Source: Pseudoips prasinana (lineage: Eukaryota > Arthropoda > Insecta > Lepidoptera > Nolidae). Taken from it: DNA of 64,000 nt. The translations under genes were made by a program, and so were the position numbers. Positions 31,000-43,039 of the stretch are shown piece by piece; the stretch's first letter is position 1; every line of letters starts with the position of its first letter. The notes under the pieces are model-generated. The model did no database searches and was not told where the DNA came from. It saw only the letters and a list, made by a program, of their open reading frames with translations. The stretch covers positions 16,317,201 to 16,381,200 of the forward strand of contig OX621257.1 in NCBI GenBank assembly GCA_951640165.1. The letters are read 5' to 3'.

Positions 31000-31935
31000 A
31001 TTGTTTACAAGGCTTCGTGCCGGAGGGCGGCGATGGTACATTAGCGCGCGCTTTCGAAAATCGAAATGAGAATAAGAAAAAAAGGCGGGAACGAAATAAT
31101 TATGCACGTTCCGTTTCGTAATGGGCGTCGCGCTACCGTTTCGCTTTAATAGCTCGCTTGTTCTGAGAATTTAATTACGCTCAGAGCGCGCCCAGATTAG
31201 CCGGGCGTGCGTTCCGTTTTGTTAATAACTCTAATAATGGATGACGCCCGCGCTCTTTGCAGCATTCATGTTAATTTTATTCCGATTATAACGCTTCTAC
31301 CGTTTTATTAAACCGATACATCATCGATAAACTTCTCCCACGGCACACTTATAAAACAATGCACTAAGATTTATTTCAGACGATTTCAATTTGAGAACGT
31401 ACAAAATATCAATATTAATAATTCAATAACGAGCTCCCAAAAACAAATTGTCTAACTGATAAGACATTGGGTCGAACACAAACAAAATATAAAACGGTTC
31501 AACTTTAATAAGAACCGGAGTCCAGAGATGAACACAAAAGAAAAGATAAATAACCGCCTATTGTTTTTTATCATGTTGTCAATATCGCGCGGCCAAATTT
31601 TCAATATTGGAATGCCACGATTCGCCAATAAGAAGCGGGGAAGAATTGATTTATTGTCCAATTAGCGTCGGTCAGGTGTGCCAACTGCCAAGATAGCATC
31701 AGGCTGGCCAACCTAACTCGGCTGCATCTACTATTTCTTTTGGCGCGTTCCGTTTAAATGGCATATTGGAATCAAAAAAGAACCTTTACACCATGCTGGC
31801 CGCGGCCTGAATCTCGAATTTGAAATTCTGATCATTCGCGGCGGACTTTTGTTTAAGTGGAAATCGATTTGAATTAATTGTAGCGCCGAGTTTTTGCGAG
31901 AACTATAATTTGATGCTAAGTACTTTTGCCTTACT
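31000..31935. other. Non-repetitive island, candidate regulatory DNA
   Basis: GC-richer stretches (e.g. GGGCGTCGCGCTACCG; CAGAGCGCGCCCAGATTAGC) alternate with AATTA/TAAT-type motifs, and no repeat family of the window is found here. No frame longer than about 70 codons is open. Assignment as regulatory is inference only. Confidence 0.3.
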
Positions 31936-31990
31936 AAATCGATTAACATTAATTTACAAATATTAAGCTTTATTATTTAATTTAATTAAA

Positions 31991-32174
31991 CTAGCTGTGC
32001 CCCGCAGTTTTACTCGCGTTCAACTTTATAAATTATAGCCTATGTGTTAATCCTGGGTGTCTACTAACACCATACCAAATTTTATTATAATCGCTTCAGC
32101 CGTTTAGACGTGAAGAAGTAACAAACATACACACTTACACACACACAAACTTTCGCCTTATAATATTAGTATGA
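31991..32174 (-). mobile_element. Short Helitron, minus strand
   Basis: The minus strand begins TCATACTAATATTATAAGGCG and ends CGCGAGTAAAACTGCGGGGCACAGCTAG. The body includes GTAAGTGTGTATGTTTG. Confidence 0.75.
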
Positions 32175-32179
32175 TTAAT

Positions 32180-32330
32180 AAATTTCCCATCTAATACCGT
32201 GGGGGGCGTAGAAATCGTCTCAAAGGAATACCTACCTACCAGAGAACAGGCAGCCGCGTCACTCTGAGAACGATGACCATCATATTGTGTTCGCATATCC
32301 TGTCCGCCAATTGTGGCGATTATTATAGCA
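32180..32330 (+). repeat. Repeat D copy
   Basis: CCATCTAATACCGTGGGGG, GAATACCTACCTACCAGAGAAC and CGCCAATTGTGGCGATTAT follow the order of family D. Confidence 0.5.
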
Positions 32331-32336
32331 CAAGTA

Positions 32337-32470
32337 CAACCGCCAGCACAGCAAGCTATCCCAATTTGTCAAATTTCCCCAATTGAAAGTGAACCTTATG
32401 CTTATGTGATAAAGTTGAAAATCTATAAAAGAAATTTGACAGATTGGGTAGCTGGATGTGCTGGCGTCTG
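32337..32470. mobile_element. TA-target fold-back MITE, full copy
   Basis: A 134-bp near-palindrome with ends CAACCGCCAGCACAGCAAGC and GCTGGATGTGCTGGCGTCTG, flanked by TA on both sides. TA targets and ends starting CAG suggest mobilisation by a Tc1/mariner transposase. Confidence 0.8.
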
Positions 32471-32599
32471 TACAAACTAGCCATTCGTCATATGAGCCGT
32501 ACGGCTCACATCGTGGTAAGCAGTTATCGTCGCCAATGTTCATTCCGACAGACGTGGCACCCAGGACTACATACTTAACAGTATAATGGTATTATAGGA

Positions 32600-33020
32600 T
32601 GAAAAGGGTATCTATCCTGTAAGGTGGATTTACTTGTCTGGTAGAGCTGCTACTAGAGCGAGTACGCTTTGCTTCTATTGCACACACAAACCTACACACA
32701 TACATACACACCCACACACATATACACATTTGTTTATTTTAATATATGTTCAAGTTATTAGTTTAAGACTTTTTTGTGTTAAACTATTTTTTTTTCTTAT
32801 AATTGTATGTGCTTTTTACATTGTAAGGGGAGGACTAGGAGGCGTCGGTGTCTGTCACAGTGTATACTAGCACGGACATTGGCGTTTACTCTGTCTCCAC
32901 ATTTATTAATTATTATTATATCAGCCGAAAGATTGTGGACTGCTAGACAAAGAACTGCCCCAAGGATCTCCACAATTACCAGTCTTGTGCAGCCCGCATA
33001 CGCTTTTCTCTACCTCTCTT
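32600..33020. repeat. LINE 3' end, CA-rich tract and RTE fragment
   Basis: Holds a CA-rich low-complexity run (32685-32730), AT-rich sequence resembling a LINE 3' untranslated end, and on the minus strand an RTE tail (32915-33005; CTTGGGGCAGTTCTTTGTC). Confidence 0.45.
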
Positions 33021-33365
33021 AAAATTATATGTAGATGGACAAATCACGGGTTAGATCATAGTCTTAGAAATTTCCTTTTTTTTATAAGTATCTCATTAAT
33101 TGGCTTTGCTTTTATTTTTCTCAGTGTATAACGTGTCACGGAAAGACACATATATGGATAAATTGAATCAGCTGATAGTTATTTAAATGTTTTTTTTTGT
33201 TACATATACATATTAATATTTTTAAGTTACGTACATTGTTTATATTACGCCTTGTATATAAATTAATAAGAAAAGAGATTCTAGTGTAAAATAAAATTGA
33301 AATATATACGTATATTTTATATTTATATTACGTGGTCAAAACATATGAACTTTAATTGAACTAAT
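33021..33365. other. AT-rich spacer
   Basis: No gene or repeat seen; ends with TAAT (33362-33365), the target duplication of the next element. Confidence 0.45.
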
Positions 33366-34196
33366 ATATCGCACCTTTAGAATTAAAGGGACCTAATTAA
33401 AAAAATCATGATTTTGACTTTATATCAAAAAAGGACCTAAAACTACTATGTTTATCGATTTAAATTAAAACACAGGCCGATTTTGGCGTAGAAAGCTACA
33501 TAACGTATACATCGGTCTCTTTCACTCCCCTCCATTTACCGCGTTTCTTCGGTCTGAGAGAGACGCAAGCAGTAACGTGCCACGAGTGTCATCAGCAGGT
33601 CGTTACTTGTTTAGTTTTTTAGTGACCTAATCCGAAACAAGTCGGTACAGGATTAGACATAAAGGTAAGTACAAGTAATATTATTTGATTAAATAAAGAC
33701 CTTTTTAATAATTAAGTCTATATTATATTTAACTTTCTTGAGTAAGTTGTGACTTTTTTATCATTGAGACCCCCTTTGATTGAATATCTAAAATAATTGA
33801 AGACCCATTTCTAATTTGGTCTCTGTAGTTTTGAAACTAATGGTTATGGTATGAATTTATTAATTATTGCGTCTTTCTTATAATAAATACGGCTATTATT
33901 TACTGACGATTTTAGACATCGGTCTGTATAAGTCTTAAACAATTCTCAGTTTTTTCTTATTATGACTCAAAAACTCTAAAGACGAGTCATCGGGCATTAC
34001 GATGTAATGTAACATTCTTGCAAATAGGTACTTATAAAATAAATATTCTTATCTATACGGAATGGGAAGACGCTTACGTTGAGCAGTGGACTGCGGTAGG
34101 CTGATTGATTGATTGATGGATTGATATTCTATACCTATCTAAGAACATTTTACATTACATTTCAGATTTCCAGCCTTCGTAATAATCGATAGCAAA

Positions 34197-36723
34197 ATGA
34201 AGAGACGAGCTGATCACATATTAGAGAAAATAAATATCTATGCAAAAAATCACAATAGGACTGAACAAGAAAATGTATTACCAAGTAATTCTTCAATTGA
34301 AAACGATTCCCATGACACATTTGCATCTTCCAGGGATCATAATGTAATTATTGAGGATTCGCGTGAAAAACACAGTAACTTCTCGCCAAATTCTTCAGTA
34401 ATAGAGAATTCGCCTGATGTATCCATCCCAAATCCTGGGCCGAAGCTTTTATTCGATACAAGGAAGTTAGAGGTATTTATAAGTTTAATTGTATCAGTAT
34501 ATTACTAAATTTTACTTTTTTTATTTTGAATTTACTCCTTATATTCAGGTACAAATTATGAATAACGCTGATACAATAATTCAAGAACCAGGAACTTCTA
34601 AGCAAGCAATTGTACCAAGAGAAGATTCCAGTGGCAACAGTTCTTCTAGTTCAGCTTCCTCGAGCAGATCATCATCTACATCATCGTCATCTTCATCCTC
34701 TAGCGGTACTTCTCACTTAAGAACCGTAAATAATTACTTTCAGTCACCTATAAACTCCGGCGAAAGTGATGTAGATTTAAGTGATGATGACCCAACTTAT
34801 ACAGTAAACAGATCTCGGTCAAATCTTTCAAAGAATACCCTCTTATCAGCATCCAGTTCATCGCTTTCTTCTAATAATAATAACAATACTAGTTATGTTG
34901 ATACCCCTCCGCAATCTACTCGGATGTCTAGGAAACGTACGCGAGATCCATCTAAATGGAAACAAAATATAGCAAAAAGTATGAGGAATTCTGGTAAAGC
35001 TTATGTTTCAGGTATGACTAAAAAATAAGTACCTGCCCGTTGCGTTAAAGATGCATGTAAGTGCAGACTTAAATGTTCTGACAATATAAATGAAACGAAT
35101 AGACATACATTATTTGAAAAATATTGGGCTATAGGTAACATTGATTTGCAAAGATGTTATATCAGATCTTGCATGATGGAAGTGTCTCCTAAATATAAGT
35201 ACAGCAATGCCGCCAAACCTAGATTACCAAATAATGCATTTTATTTTACAGTTGATAGTATTAGAATTCGTGTTTGTAAGACTTTTTTTATTAACACGCT
35301 AGGCATTTGTGACCGCCAAATCAGAACTGTAAAAAAGAAAACAGATCCTCAAAATATCGTCAGTAAAGATAATAGGGGTAAGCACGTATCAAGGAAACCT
35401 ATAGATGTTAATCTCATTGAAAGTATTAAGGGACATATAAATTCCATTCCAAGGATAGAGTCTCATTATTTGAGAGCTTCGACTAGTAGGGAGTATATTA
35501 GTGGTGAGAAGACAATTATGGATCTATGGAAAGATTTTGATAAATCACAGAAAGAAGAAGAAAAGCTTTCATGTGACTACTGGTTGTACTACAATATCTT
35601 TAACAAAGAATTTAATATAGGATTCTTTCAGCCTAAAAAAGATAGGTGTGACCTGTGCTTAGATTATGAATTAGCAAACCCCACTCGAAAAATTGAAATT
35701 CAAGAAAAGTATGATGACCATCTAAAAGAAAAAGATTTGTGTCGTCAAGAAAAACGTTTAGATCGTCAAAATATTGACGAGACAAATATTTGCGCGGTTT
35801 ATGATCTGCAGGCTGTTATGCAGTGTCCCACAGGAGAAACATCGGCTTTTTTTTATAAATCGAAACTTAATTGCCTGAATTTTACCACTGTAGAACTGAT
35901 GAAGAAATCTGAAGAAATAAACAAGCGTAAAAAGAGCGATGAAAAAAAAAGGGATGAGATAGGGGCATATGATAATGTTTACAGTTATTTCTGGGATGAG
36001 GTTCAGGGTAAAAGAGGTGCCAACGAAATTGGGTCATGTATTTTAGATTATTTACAACGTTTAAATGAGCAGAATACTTACAAAATTCTTCACATCACTT
36101 TTTATTCTGATAATTGTTGTGGGCAGAATAAGAATAAGTATATAACTACATTATACTCTTATGCCGTATCTATATTCGAAAATATTCACACTATTACTCA
36201 CAAATATTTGGTAAAGGGCCATACACAGAATGAAGGGGACAATGTCCATAGTCTTATTGAAAAAGAGATAAAAAAAAATAAGATGTCTGGACCAATATAC
36301 GCACCTTACCAATATGTCACATTAATTAAAAGCTCTCGCAAGAATGGCAAACCTTTTAATATAAAAGAGTTGACATACGATTTTTTTATAGATTTAAAAA
36401 TTTTACAAGATAAATGGGGGTATAATTTTAATGAAGATGAGTACAAACACAATGTCTCATGGAACAATATTAGAGTTCTAAAGTTTTGTAAAGCGGAACC
36501 ATTCGTATTTTACTATAAAACTTCATTCACTCATAACGAATTTATTATGATTAATATGAGAAACAAACGTAAGAAAATGGATAGACTAGATGATATAACG
36601 GTTACCAAACCATATTCACAAAGACTAGAATTAAGTGAACGTAAGAAAACTGATTTACGTGATCTCATTAATAAAAACTTAATTCCTAGTTATTACGCCG
36701 ATTTTTATAATTCGGTTCTTTAA
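34197..36723 (+). pseudogene. Sola-like transposase gene with a single nonsense codon
   Basis: Exon 34197-34472 (MKRRADHILEKINIY...DTRKLE) joins 34549-36723 across a GT-AG intron in phase 0. The second exon stays in one frame to the stop at 36721-36723, apart from TAA at 35026-35028 (codon 252 of about 816). The N-terminal part has Ser runs (residues about 115-145) and a basic patch (MSRKRTRDPSKWK). Then come Cys motifs (CVKDACKCRLKC; DRCDLC) and a core with ICAVYDLQAVMQCPTG, ITFYSDNCCGQNKNKY and VKGHTQNEGDNVHSLIEKE. I read these as the acidic residues of an RNase H-fold transposase. Similar proteins recur in insect genomes as unnamed genes. An 18-nt GT...AG stretch covers the stop but is far too short to be an intron, so I call it a mutation. 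A putative 5' UTR intron ends at TTTCAG near 34165. Confidence 0.75.
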
Positions 36724-36778
36724 TTATTTATGTTTTTCAAAGTTTATTTTTTAGTTAGTATTTACAATTTTTTATTAT

Positions 36779-36829
36779 GATGTTTTAAACTTACTATTAC
36801 CAAGGTGGTAATAGTAAGTTTAAAACATC
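36779..36829. repeat. Perfect 23-bp hairpin after the transposase gene
   Basis: GATGTTTTAAACTTACTATT plus ACC (36779-36801), a 5-base loop AAGGT, then its exact reverse complement (36807-36829). It lies 56 bases past the transposase stop, inside the transposon. Confidence 0.8.
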
Positions 36830-37569
36830 CTAATACGTACCTAACTTGTAGCAATTAAACCATTGTATACAGTTTATAATTATAAATTTAATAAGACTGT
36901 TGATTTTATACTAGATAGATTATGTAGGTGTAATACTTTAATTAATACTTAAGTGCCAAAACGCAACGTGATTTATTTGTAAGAAAATAAAAAAGCTAGA
37001 AAAATTGTTAAGCAATTATAATTTTTTTAAGTTGTTTTTAGTTTCCTTTCCAACCTGTGATGTAGAATATTGTTTAAATACATCTAAGATTATGATAATC
37101 TATATAACCTAGACTGATTAATAAATAAGTTTTCTTTTAATAAACCTTTTTTACTATCTTCTATAATGTTTTATTAATAGAAAACCCCAAAAATAATCTA
37201 AAATTTATAAATAGACGGACTTACTAGGGATAAATACACGATTTTTACTAAATGTTCAGAAATAAAGAGACACATGTACAAAAAAGTCTTTTTAAAAATT
37301 GTGTCTTTAATATTACAAAGACACCTTTTTTGAAAATAATTATAAAAAATACTTTATTGACATTTTTTATTTTATTTTCATAACACATAGATAAATAAGT
37401 TAACAATCTATGAATATACTTAAAAATATATATGAGTTTTATGAAATTTCATTTAAATAATCACCATTAATTACAAAAAATGTAACTGTTCAAATCTTTA
37501 TGTAACGATTGCCAAAAAATCAAATTTTCTAATTAGGTCACTACAATTGTAAAGGTGCGATATTAATTA

Positions 37570-38928
37570 CCAGCTGTGCTCCGCGGTTTTACCCGCTTGA
37601 AACGTTATAAAGTATATATAGCCTATGTGTTAATCCAGGGTATCATCATCATCATCATCATATCAGCCGAAAGACGTCCACTGCTGGACAAAGGCCTCCC
37701 CCAAAGATCTCCACAATTGCCGGTCTTGCGCTATTCGCATCCAGCTGTTTCCAGCGACCCGCACTAGATCATCGGTCCATCTTGTAGGGGGCCTGCCCAC
37801 GCTGCGTCTTCCGGTTCGTGGTCGCCACTCAAGAACCTTTCTGCCCCAACGGCCATCGGTTCTACGAGCTATGTGCCCCGCCCACTGCCACTTCAGTTTT
37901 GCAATTCTCCGGGCTATGTCGGTGACTTTGGTTCGCCTGCGGATTTCGACATTTCTGATACGATCCCGCAGGGAAACTCCGAGCATAGCCCTCTCCATTG
38001 CTCTTTGGGTGACCTTGAGCTTTCTAATAAGGCCCATAGTGAGCGACCACGTCTCTGTTCCGTATGTCATCACTGGCAACACACACACTGGTCGAAGACT
38101 TTCGACTTGAGACACTGCGGTATTTTGGACGAGAAGATGTTACGTAGCTTCCCGAACGCTGCCCAGCCGAGTTGGATTCTACGATTGACCTCCTTCTCGA
38201 AGTTGGACCTACCTAGTTGGATGGTCTGTCCTAGGTAAATATAGTTCTCTACAACTTCGAGTGCAGAGTCACCAACTTTCAATTGAGTGGGTGCAACATG
38301 GACGTTTGCCATGATTTTCGTCTTATCCATGTTCATTTTCAGACCCACTTGTTGAGAGACTCTGCTGAGGTCATCGAGCATTGTACTGAGGTCTTCCATG
38401 GTCTCAGCCATGACTACGATATCATCGGCAAATCGAAGGTGAGTGATGTACTCGCCATTGACATTGATGCCAAAGCCTTTCCAGTCCAGAAGCTTGAAGA
38501 CGTCTTCCAATGCAGCGGTGAACAGTTTCGGAGATATAACATCTCCCTGTCTCACGCCTCGCTGCAAGTGGATAGGTTTCGGGATCTGGTCCTGGAGTCG
38601 CACTGACATAGTGGCGTTTTCATACAAACACTTTATCACCTCGATATACCGGTAGTCAATTTGGCACCTTATGAGAGATCTCAGCACGACCCATGTTTCG
38701 ATAGAATCGAAGGCTTTCTCATAGTCCACAAACGCTAAGCACAGTGGCTTGTTATACTCTTCGGTCTTCTGTATAACTTGCCGCAGCGTATGTATGTGGT
38801 CTATCCAGGGTATCAGCTAACTCCATACCAAATTTTATTAAAATCGCTCCAGCCGTTTAGCCGTGAAGAAGAAACAAACATACACACTCACACACTCACG
38901 AACTTTCACCTTTATAATATTAGTGTGA
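37570..38928 (-). mobile_element. Helitron copy split by an RTE insertion
   Basis: Minus strand: the 5' end TCACACTAATATTATAAAGG lies near 38928 and the 3' end CGGGTAAAACCGCGGAGCACAGCTGG near 37570. The two halves join exactly if 37646-38802 and one TSD are removed. Confidence 0.8.
37646..38802 (-). mobile_element. 5'-truncated RTE-clade LINE with 13-bp TSD
   Basis: Flanked by ATCCAGGGTATCA at 37633-37645 and 38803-38815. Minus-strand coding is well preserved: RT palm and thumb at 38729-38070 (MDYEKAFDSIETW, GVRQGDVISPKLF, HLRFADDIVVMAE with the catalytic Asp pair, YLGQTIQLGRSNFEKEV). A frameshift near 38090 leads to the C-terminal domain (38115-37663; [51 protein letters not shown]). The 3' end is GGCTGATATGATGATGATGATGATG-type. 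Endonuclease and the RT fingers are absent, so the copy was dead on arrival. Confidence 0.9.
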
Positions 38929-38999
38929 TAATGCATTAGACAAGTTTATATAATGCATCTCCATAACTGTCTTTCTTCATCGTATGGGTAGTGATTACC

Positions 39000-39205
39000 T
39001 CCTGGTCTGAGAGTTGTTCAATCTTCCCAGTAGGTTTCAGACATGGCTTAACGACTGATGTCTATTGACAATAACTGGGACCGACAGCTTAACTACCCTC
39101 AGAACGCTCAGAAATTAAACCACTTTCACGGTCACCCAGCAATAGACTGACCGCGTGCATAGGTGCTTTACCTCGTCGGTCACATCCGTACCAGTGAATG
39201 TAACT
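39000..39205 (-). mobile_element. 5S-rRNA-like SINE, inverted copy
   Basis: The minus strand reads GGTCAGTCTATTGCTGGGTGACCGTG, AGTGGTTTAATTTCTGAGCG, ACAGTTAAGCTGTCGGTCCCAG-type and TTAAGCCATGTCTG, in the family order. Confidence 0.65.
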
Positions 39206-40999
39206 GGTGATGATCACGCCTTCAAAACTGTAAAGCCCATTGTGATATAATTACATTATATCTCAATGATAAAGCCTACAAATCATAGTCAAATATAAAA
39301 AAAAATTAACTAAGTACATTTTTTTATAACCTTGAAATTTATTCGTGTACTTATCTACACAATGTGTCATACATGCTACACAATGTGTCATAAATGAGTG
39401 TGAAGATAGAATAAGAAAGTGTTTTCTCTTTGCGTGAAGTCTGATTTGGACTGTCGGTCGATGGAAAGAACGAAAGAAAAAATACATATAATCAGGAATA
39501 AAGACATATGCTTACATTGATTGGTTTGTTTTACAATGTAAGACAATTAGTCCTCCAGTAATCGTGTTAGAATAATGAAGTTAGTACTAACTTTATGGTT
39601 AAAATTATCGGCGGCAAAGTAATGTTAACTGGAATTCTAAAGATGGCGCTCATTTCCGTTAGCTTCCAAATTTAAAGAAAAAACAATGGTAGTACTGTCT
39701 CGGTAGGTGCAACGTCAAATAAAACCCGTTCGCCAGTCAATTGCGTTGTTAACTTATCTTGATATTTATGAGATTATTCCTGTCATACACCCTAAACCTG
39801 AACCTATGCGCCATTTATACTCATTACAATGTTATTTACGACTTAAAGGAATTGGTATTGATAAATAATATCGGTGATAATTAAATTTAAGAGAAAAGGT
39901 TGTTATAATTCTGATATATTGAATTATGAAACTGTCTGACATTGCCAGGTTCGTCAATATTAGTGACAGATGTCAAATGTGACTTTTGGTAACAGTTACG
40001 GAGTAGTGACACGTAGCGGACTATTGTGGCGCTTTTAGATGTCATTGTTTTATACCGTAGTGCCTATTTGTATCAGAGCTAGTGATTGTAAATCGATAGT
40101 TATATTTACAATAAATGCACAATTTGGCTTAAAATGCCCGATTTTGCGTATTAAGGTATAGTGATAGTCACATAAAAAGTCTAACTAGTACTAGTCTTTT
40201 ATGCATGGGTACGTGACTATCCACCATGAGTCGAGGTTTGTAACCAAACCGCCACCCGCCCCCTGGCGTAGTTAACTTACGTTGTGATCTTATTTTTTAG
40301 ATGGCTGGGGCCCTCGCTCGCCTCTATTGTCCAGTGAATCAGTGAAAGTCTACAGTCATAGTTCCACTAAATTCCGGCAATAGAAGCAAGCAACGGCGAC
40401 CAGCCGTTGTGCCTTGCGGGATTATATTATAATTTACAAAATTAAATATATGCTTGTAGCTGGCATGTATGGTCTTATAGCTGTGAAGTGCTTAGAGTTT
40501 TTTCAGGAATAAGGCAAAAACACTGTCAACTTCTTGACATTGAGATGCTACAGCGTATTTTATTCCAAGAAGATCATCAAATATTTTTTTCTCGATCCGG
40601 GTTTTGTACTCCAGCCATCATTATTTGAGGTTGAACATGAAAGCTACATGTAACGTTAATGAAAGATTCGGAGAGTTAGAGCGAGACGTCATGTCCAGAA
40701 TATAAAACTAAAAATTTAGCGTTACGTTCCACTCTTGAAGTCGATAGCAGGTGAGTACTTGAAGCTCAAATATTTAACTAAAAATTAATTAATTTTAATT
40801 TTGCTAAATCAAATATAGACGCAGATTACACATATTCATGTTTAACTATGTTTGGCTTGAAGGATTATTTTATACAATTATGGCTGAAAAAAAATTGTGG
40901 TCCTAATCTAAATCCACGAATTTCCTGTTTCCTTAAGACCGAGAGTTAAAACGATCCGTTAGATAACATTTTTGTTTCAAAACGATCAAATTTACCCTC
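39206..40999. other. Low-repeat gene desert
   Basis: No coding frame with recognisable motifs and no repeat family of the window is seen. Confidence 0.4.
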
Positions 41000-42250
41000 A
41001 TTCTAAATCTATCCATACCTGCAGACTAGTTATTTATCCGCTTTCCACTGTATAATAAATTCTTGATACAATCATAATAATTTCACCAAAGTTGTCTCAA
41101 TAGAATATAGACGGTGGCGAGGCGAATTGTTTGCGGGTAGTCGATAAATTCCGGTAGCGTTTGACGCAACTCGGCCGCAGTCGTCATTTGTTATTGAGCA
41201 CTCGCCCGGAGCGCACGCTCGAGATATTGACACTCAATCATTATTGCAAAGCGGAATAAACTTCTCAGCGGAAACTATGCTTCTGCCTTCTGCCTTGATC
41301 TTTTGATTTCAAAACTAAAGCGTTGACTCTACATTTAAAAAAAAAACTTTTTTAGTTTGGATATGATTTGATATTTAAATGCTTTTGAATGAATTGTAAC
41401 GTCATTTAGAGTTTAAAATACTAATATATTAAACTCTCAAATATTAAGACTTTGTTTCACCCTCTTTGCTGAAGTAGATTATACCTACTATTATATAAAA
41501 TACGTTAAAGATTACATGGTACTTAGAAGTACCAAACTAAAATAATGGATATACGATGTTTATCAAATTTTTCTCATAAATTTTAAATTAGAAGCACACA
41601 CAGATTATTTTTCAGTGCCCCATTACATTTATCCGTACGTTTTATTAAATAGTATAGTCCCTATATGTAAGAAAAAGACAGTGATATACCTCCCCAAAAC
41701 ACGTTCCCCGCAATAAATGTGCGGGAAAGAAAGAGACGCAGTAATAGCCGGAAATTAGCACTCGTCTATCTTTCATTTTACACCCCAAATTTTCTTATTC
41801 CAATTTCCTTTCGTTGCGAGAGTTACCATTTTACGAGCCTTAACTGAGCCGCTCAAATACACGGAGAAGTAGACTTAAACGAGTATGGAATACAGTTTGA
41901 TTTAGGAGCATATGTTGGGCATCAGTTACGTTGTTGTTTATATGAAAGTGCTTTAGAACACTCTGTCATTTGAAATGAGTCATTTTCTGATAAGAATGCC
42001 CTATTGGCTGAGACGTGTGCGCTTCGGGCCGCGCGGCCGATAATGCCATTTCCGAACGTAGATAGCGAATAACTTGGTGTCGGTTTTTGCACTGGAGTTT
42101 TAATAATAAAGCATAGGGGGAGGCCGAGATATGGAAATGAGCGTGTGGAGAGGAAATTTGAATTTATACACCGGCTAGTTTTATTCATAAGGGTGCCCGT
42201 CGCTTTGTGAGATTATATGCTACGAAATTTTGTATGAATATGATATTTGG
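41000..42250. other. Non-repetitive island, candidate regulatory DNA
   Basis: Blocks of higher GC (41105-41240, e.g. CAACTCGGCCGCAGTCG; 42025-42045, GGGCCGCGCGGCCGATAAT) lie among AT-rich sequence, without repeats or open frames beyond 88 codons. Regulatory function is a guess from texture. Confidence 0.25.
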
Positions 42251-42394
42251 TTAAAATTTTTGCGAGCGTAATTTGAATGTGGAATTCTGAATTAATGCGG
42301 TCATTGATCAAAAAGCTTTTTAAAAGGTAATACATTGATTCTTTATGGTTTAGATGACTGCTGTACATATTGAGTAGTTAAGTTAAGGTAGTCG

Positions 42395-42480
42395 ACACTT
42401 AGGACAACTATCTGTGTGTCCAATATCTAGTTAGATGTTCTGAGTTCTAGTATGGTTTGTGTCCGTTTATTAGTTGTTTT
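42395..42480 (+). repeat. SINE family C middle fragment
   Basis: GTTCTGAGTTCTAG and GTGTCCGTTTATTAGTTG match the middle of 5963-6175. Confidence 0.5.
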
Positions 42481-42749
42481 ACATGGCCTACGTAGAACTG
42501 TTAAACTGCACCGTTATTTTTACTCAGTAATTTGCGCCAAAATTAATATGACTCAAATAAAGATGCGATGTCCTTTTCTATTAATTCCTTGCTATAAATT
42601 AGATTAGTTGGTATATCATAGAATCGGGAGCTATGTAGCCCAAATGTTAATTCATTGTTGGTATTGTTCCAAATTTCAAATATGAATATGAAAATTTCAA
42701 ATAAAATCCGATTCTTTGGAATATTATCAAATAAAAAATAATAATTAAA

Positions 42750-43000
42750 TAGAAAAAGTTTTTATTAATGTAGACTTTAAAAAAGCCCTTGTAAATAGTC
42801 AGAACATGTTTGTAGTAATATAGTTGTATACATTATTTTTTCTAGTAACATAGATATTTAGGTACACATTGTATGAAAACATTTATAAAATTTATTTTAT
42901 TATAGCATTGATATTTAGCTAGCTCATATCAAGTTATTGTCAAGAGATTATGTTTAATTATCTAGTTTAAGTCTAATATTTTAACTACATATCCCACTAG
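42750..43000 (-). repeat. Dispersed repeat G, copy 3
   Basis: TTTATTAATGTAGACTTTAAAAAAGCCC, AGAACATGTTTGTAGTAATATAG and ATATTTAGGTACACATTG follow the family order. Confidence 0.65.
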
Positions 43001-43039
43001 CTTATGCATTTATAATATTTATAGTATACTCCACGTTTT

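Larger units (their letters stand above)
33366..37563 (+). mobile_element. Sola-like DNA transposon, complete, 4198 bp
   Basis: Both ends begin ATATCGCACCTTTA, then share AATT, GACCTAATTA and AAAA blocks over about 50 bp with a few mismatches. TAAT flanks both sides (33362-33365; 37564-37567). A 4-bp TSD with long inverted ends and a single large spliced transposase gene is the pattern described for Sola elements. Inside are a probable 5' untranslated exon ending at AAAG/GTAAGTAC (about 33665), a short (GATT)n run near 34100, the transposase gene, and a perfect 23-bp hairpin after it. The family name is an inference. Confidence 0.8.

Noticed and set aside
35009..35028. 18-nt intron removing the nonsense codon in the Sola-like transposase
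   Set aside because: GT...AG is present and keeps frame, but far below any known spliceable intron length.
38443..38655. Plus-strand ORFs within the RTE copy
   Set aside because: Antisense shadows of the reverse transcriptase coding strand.
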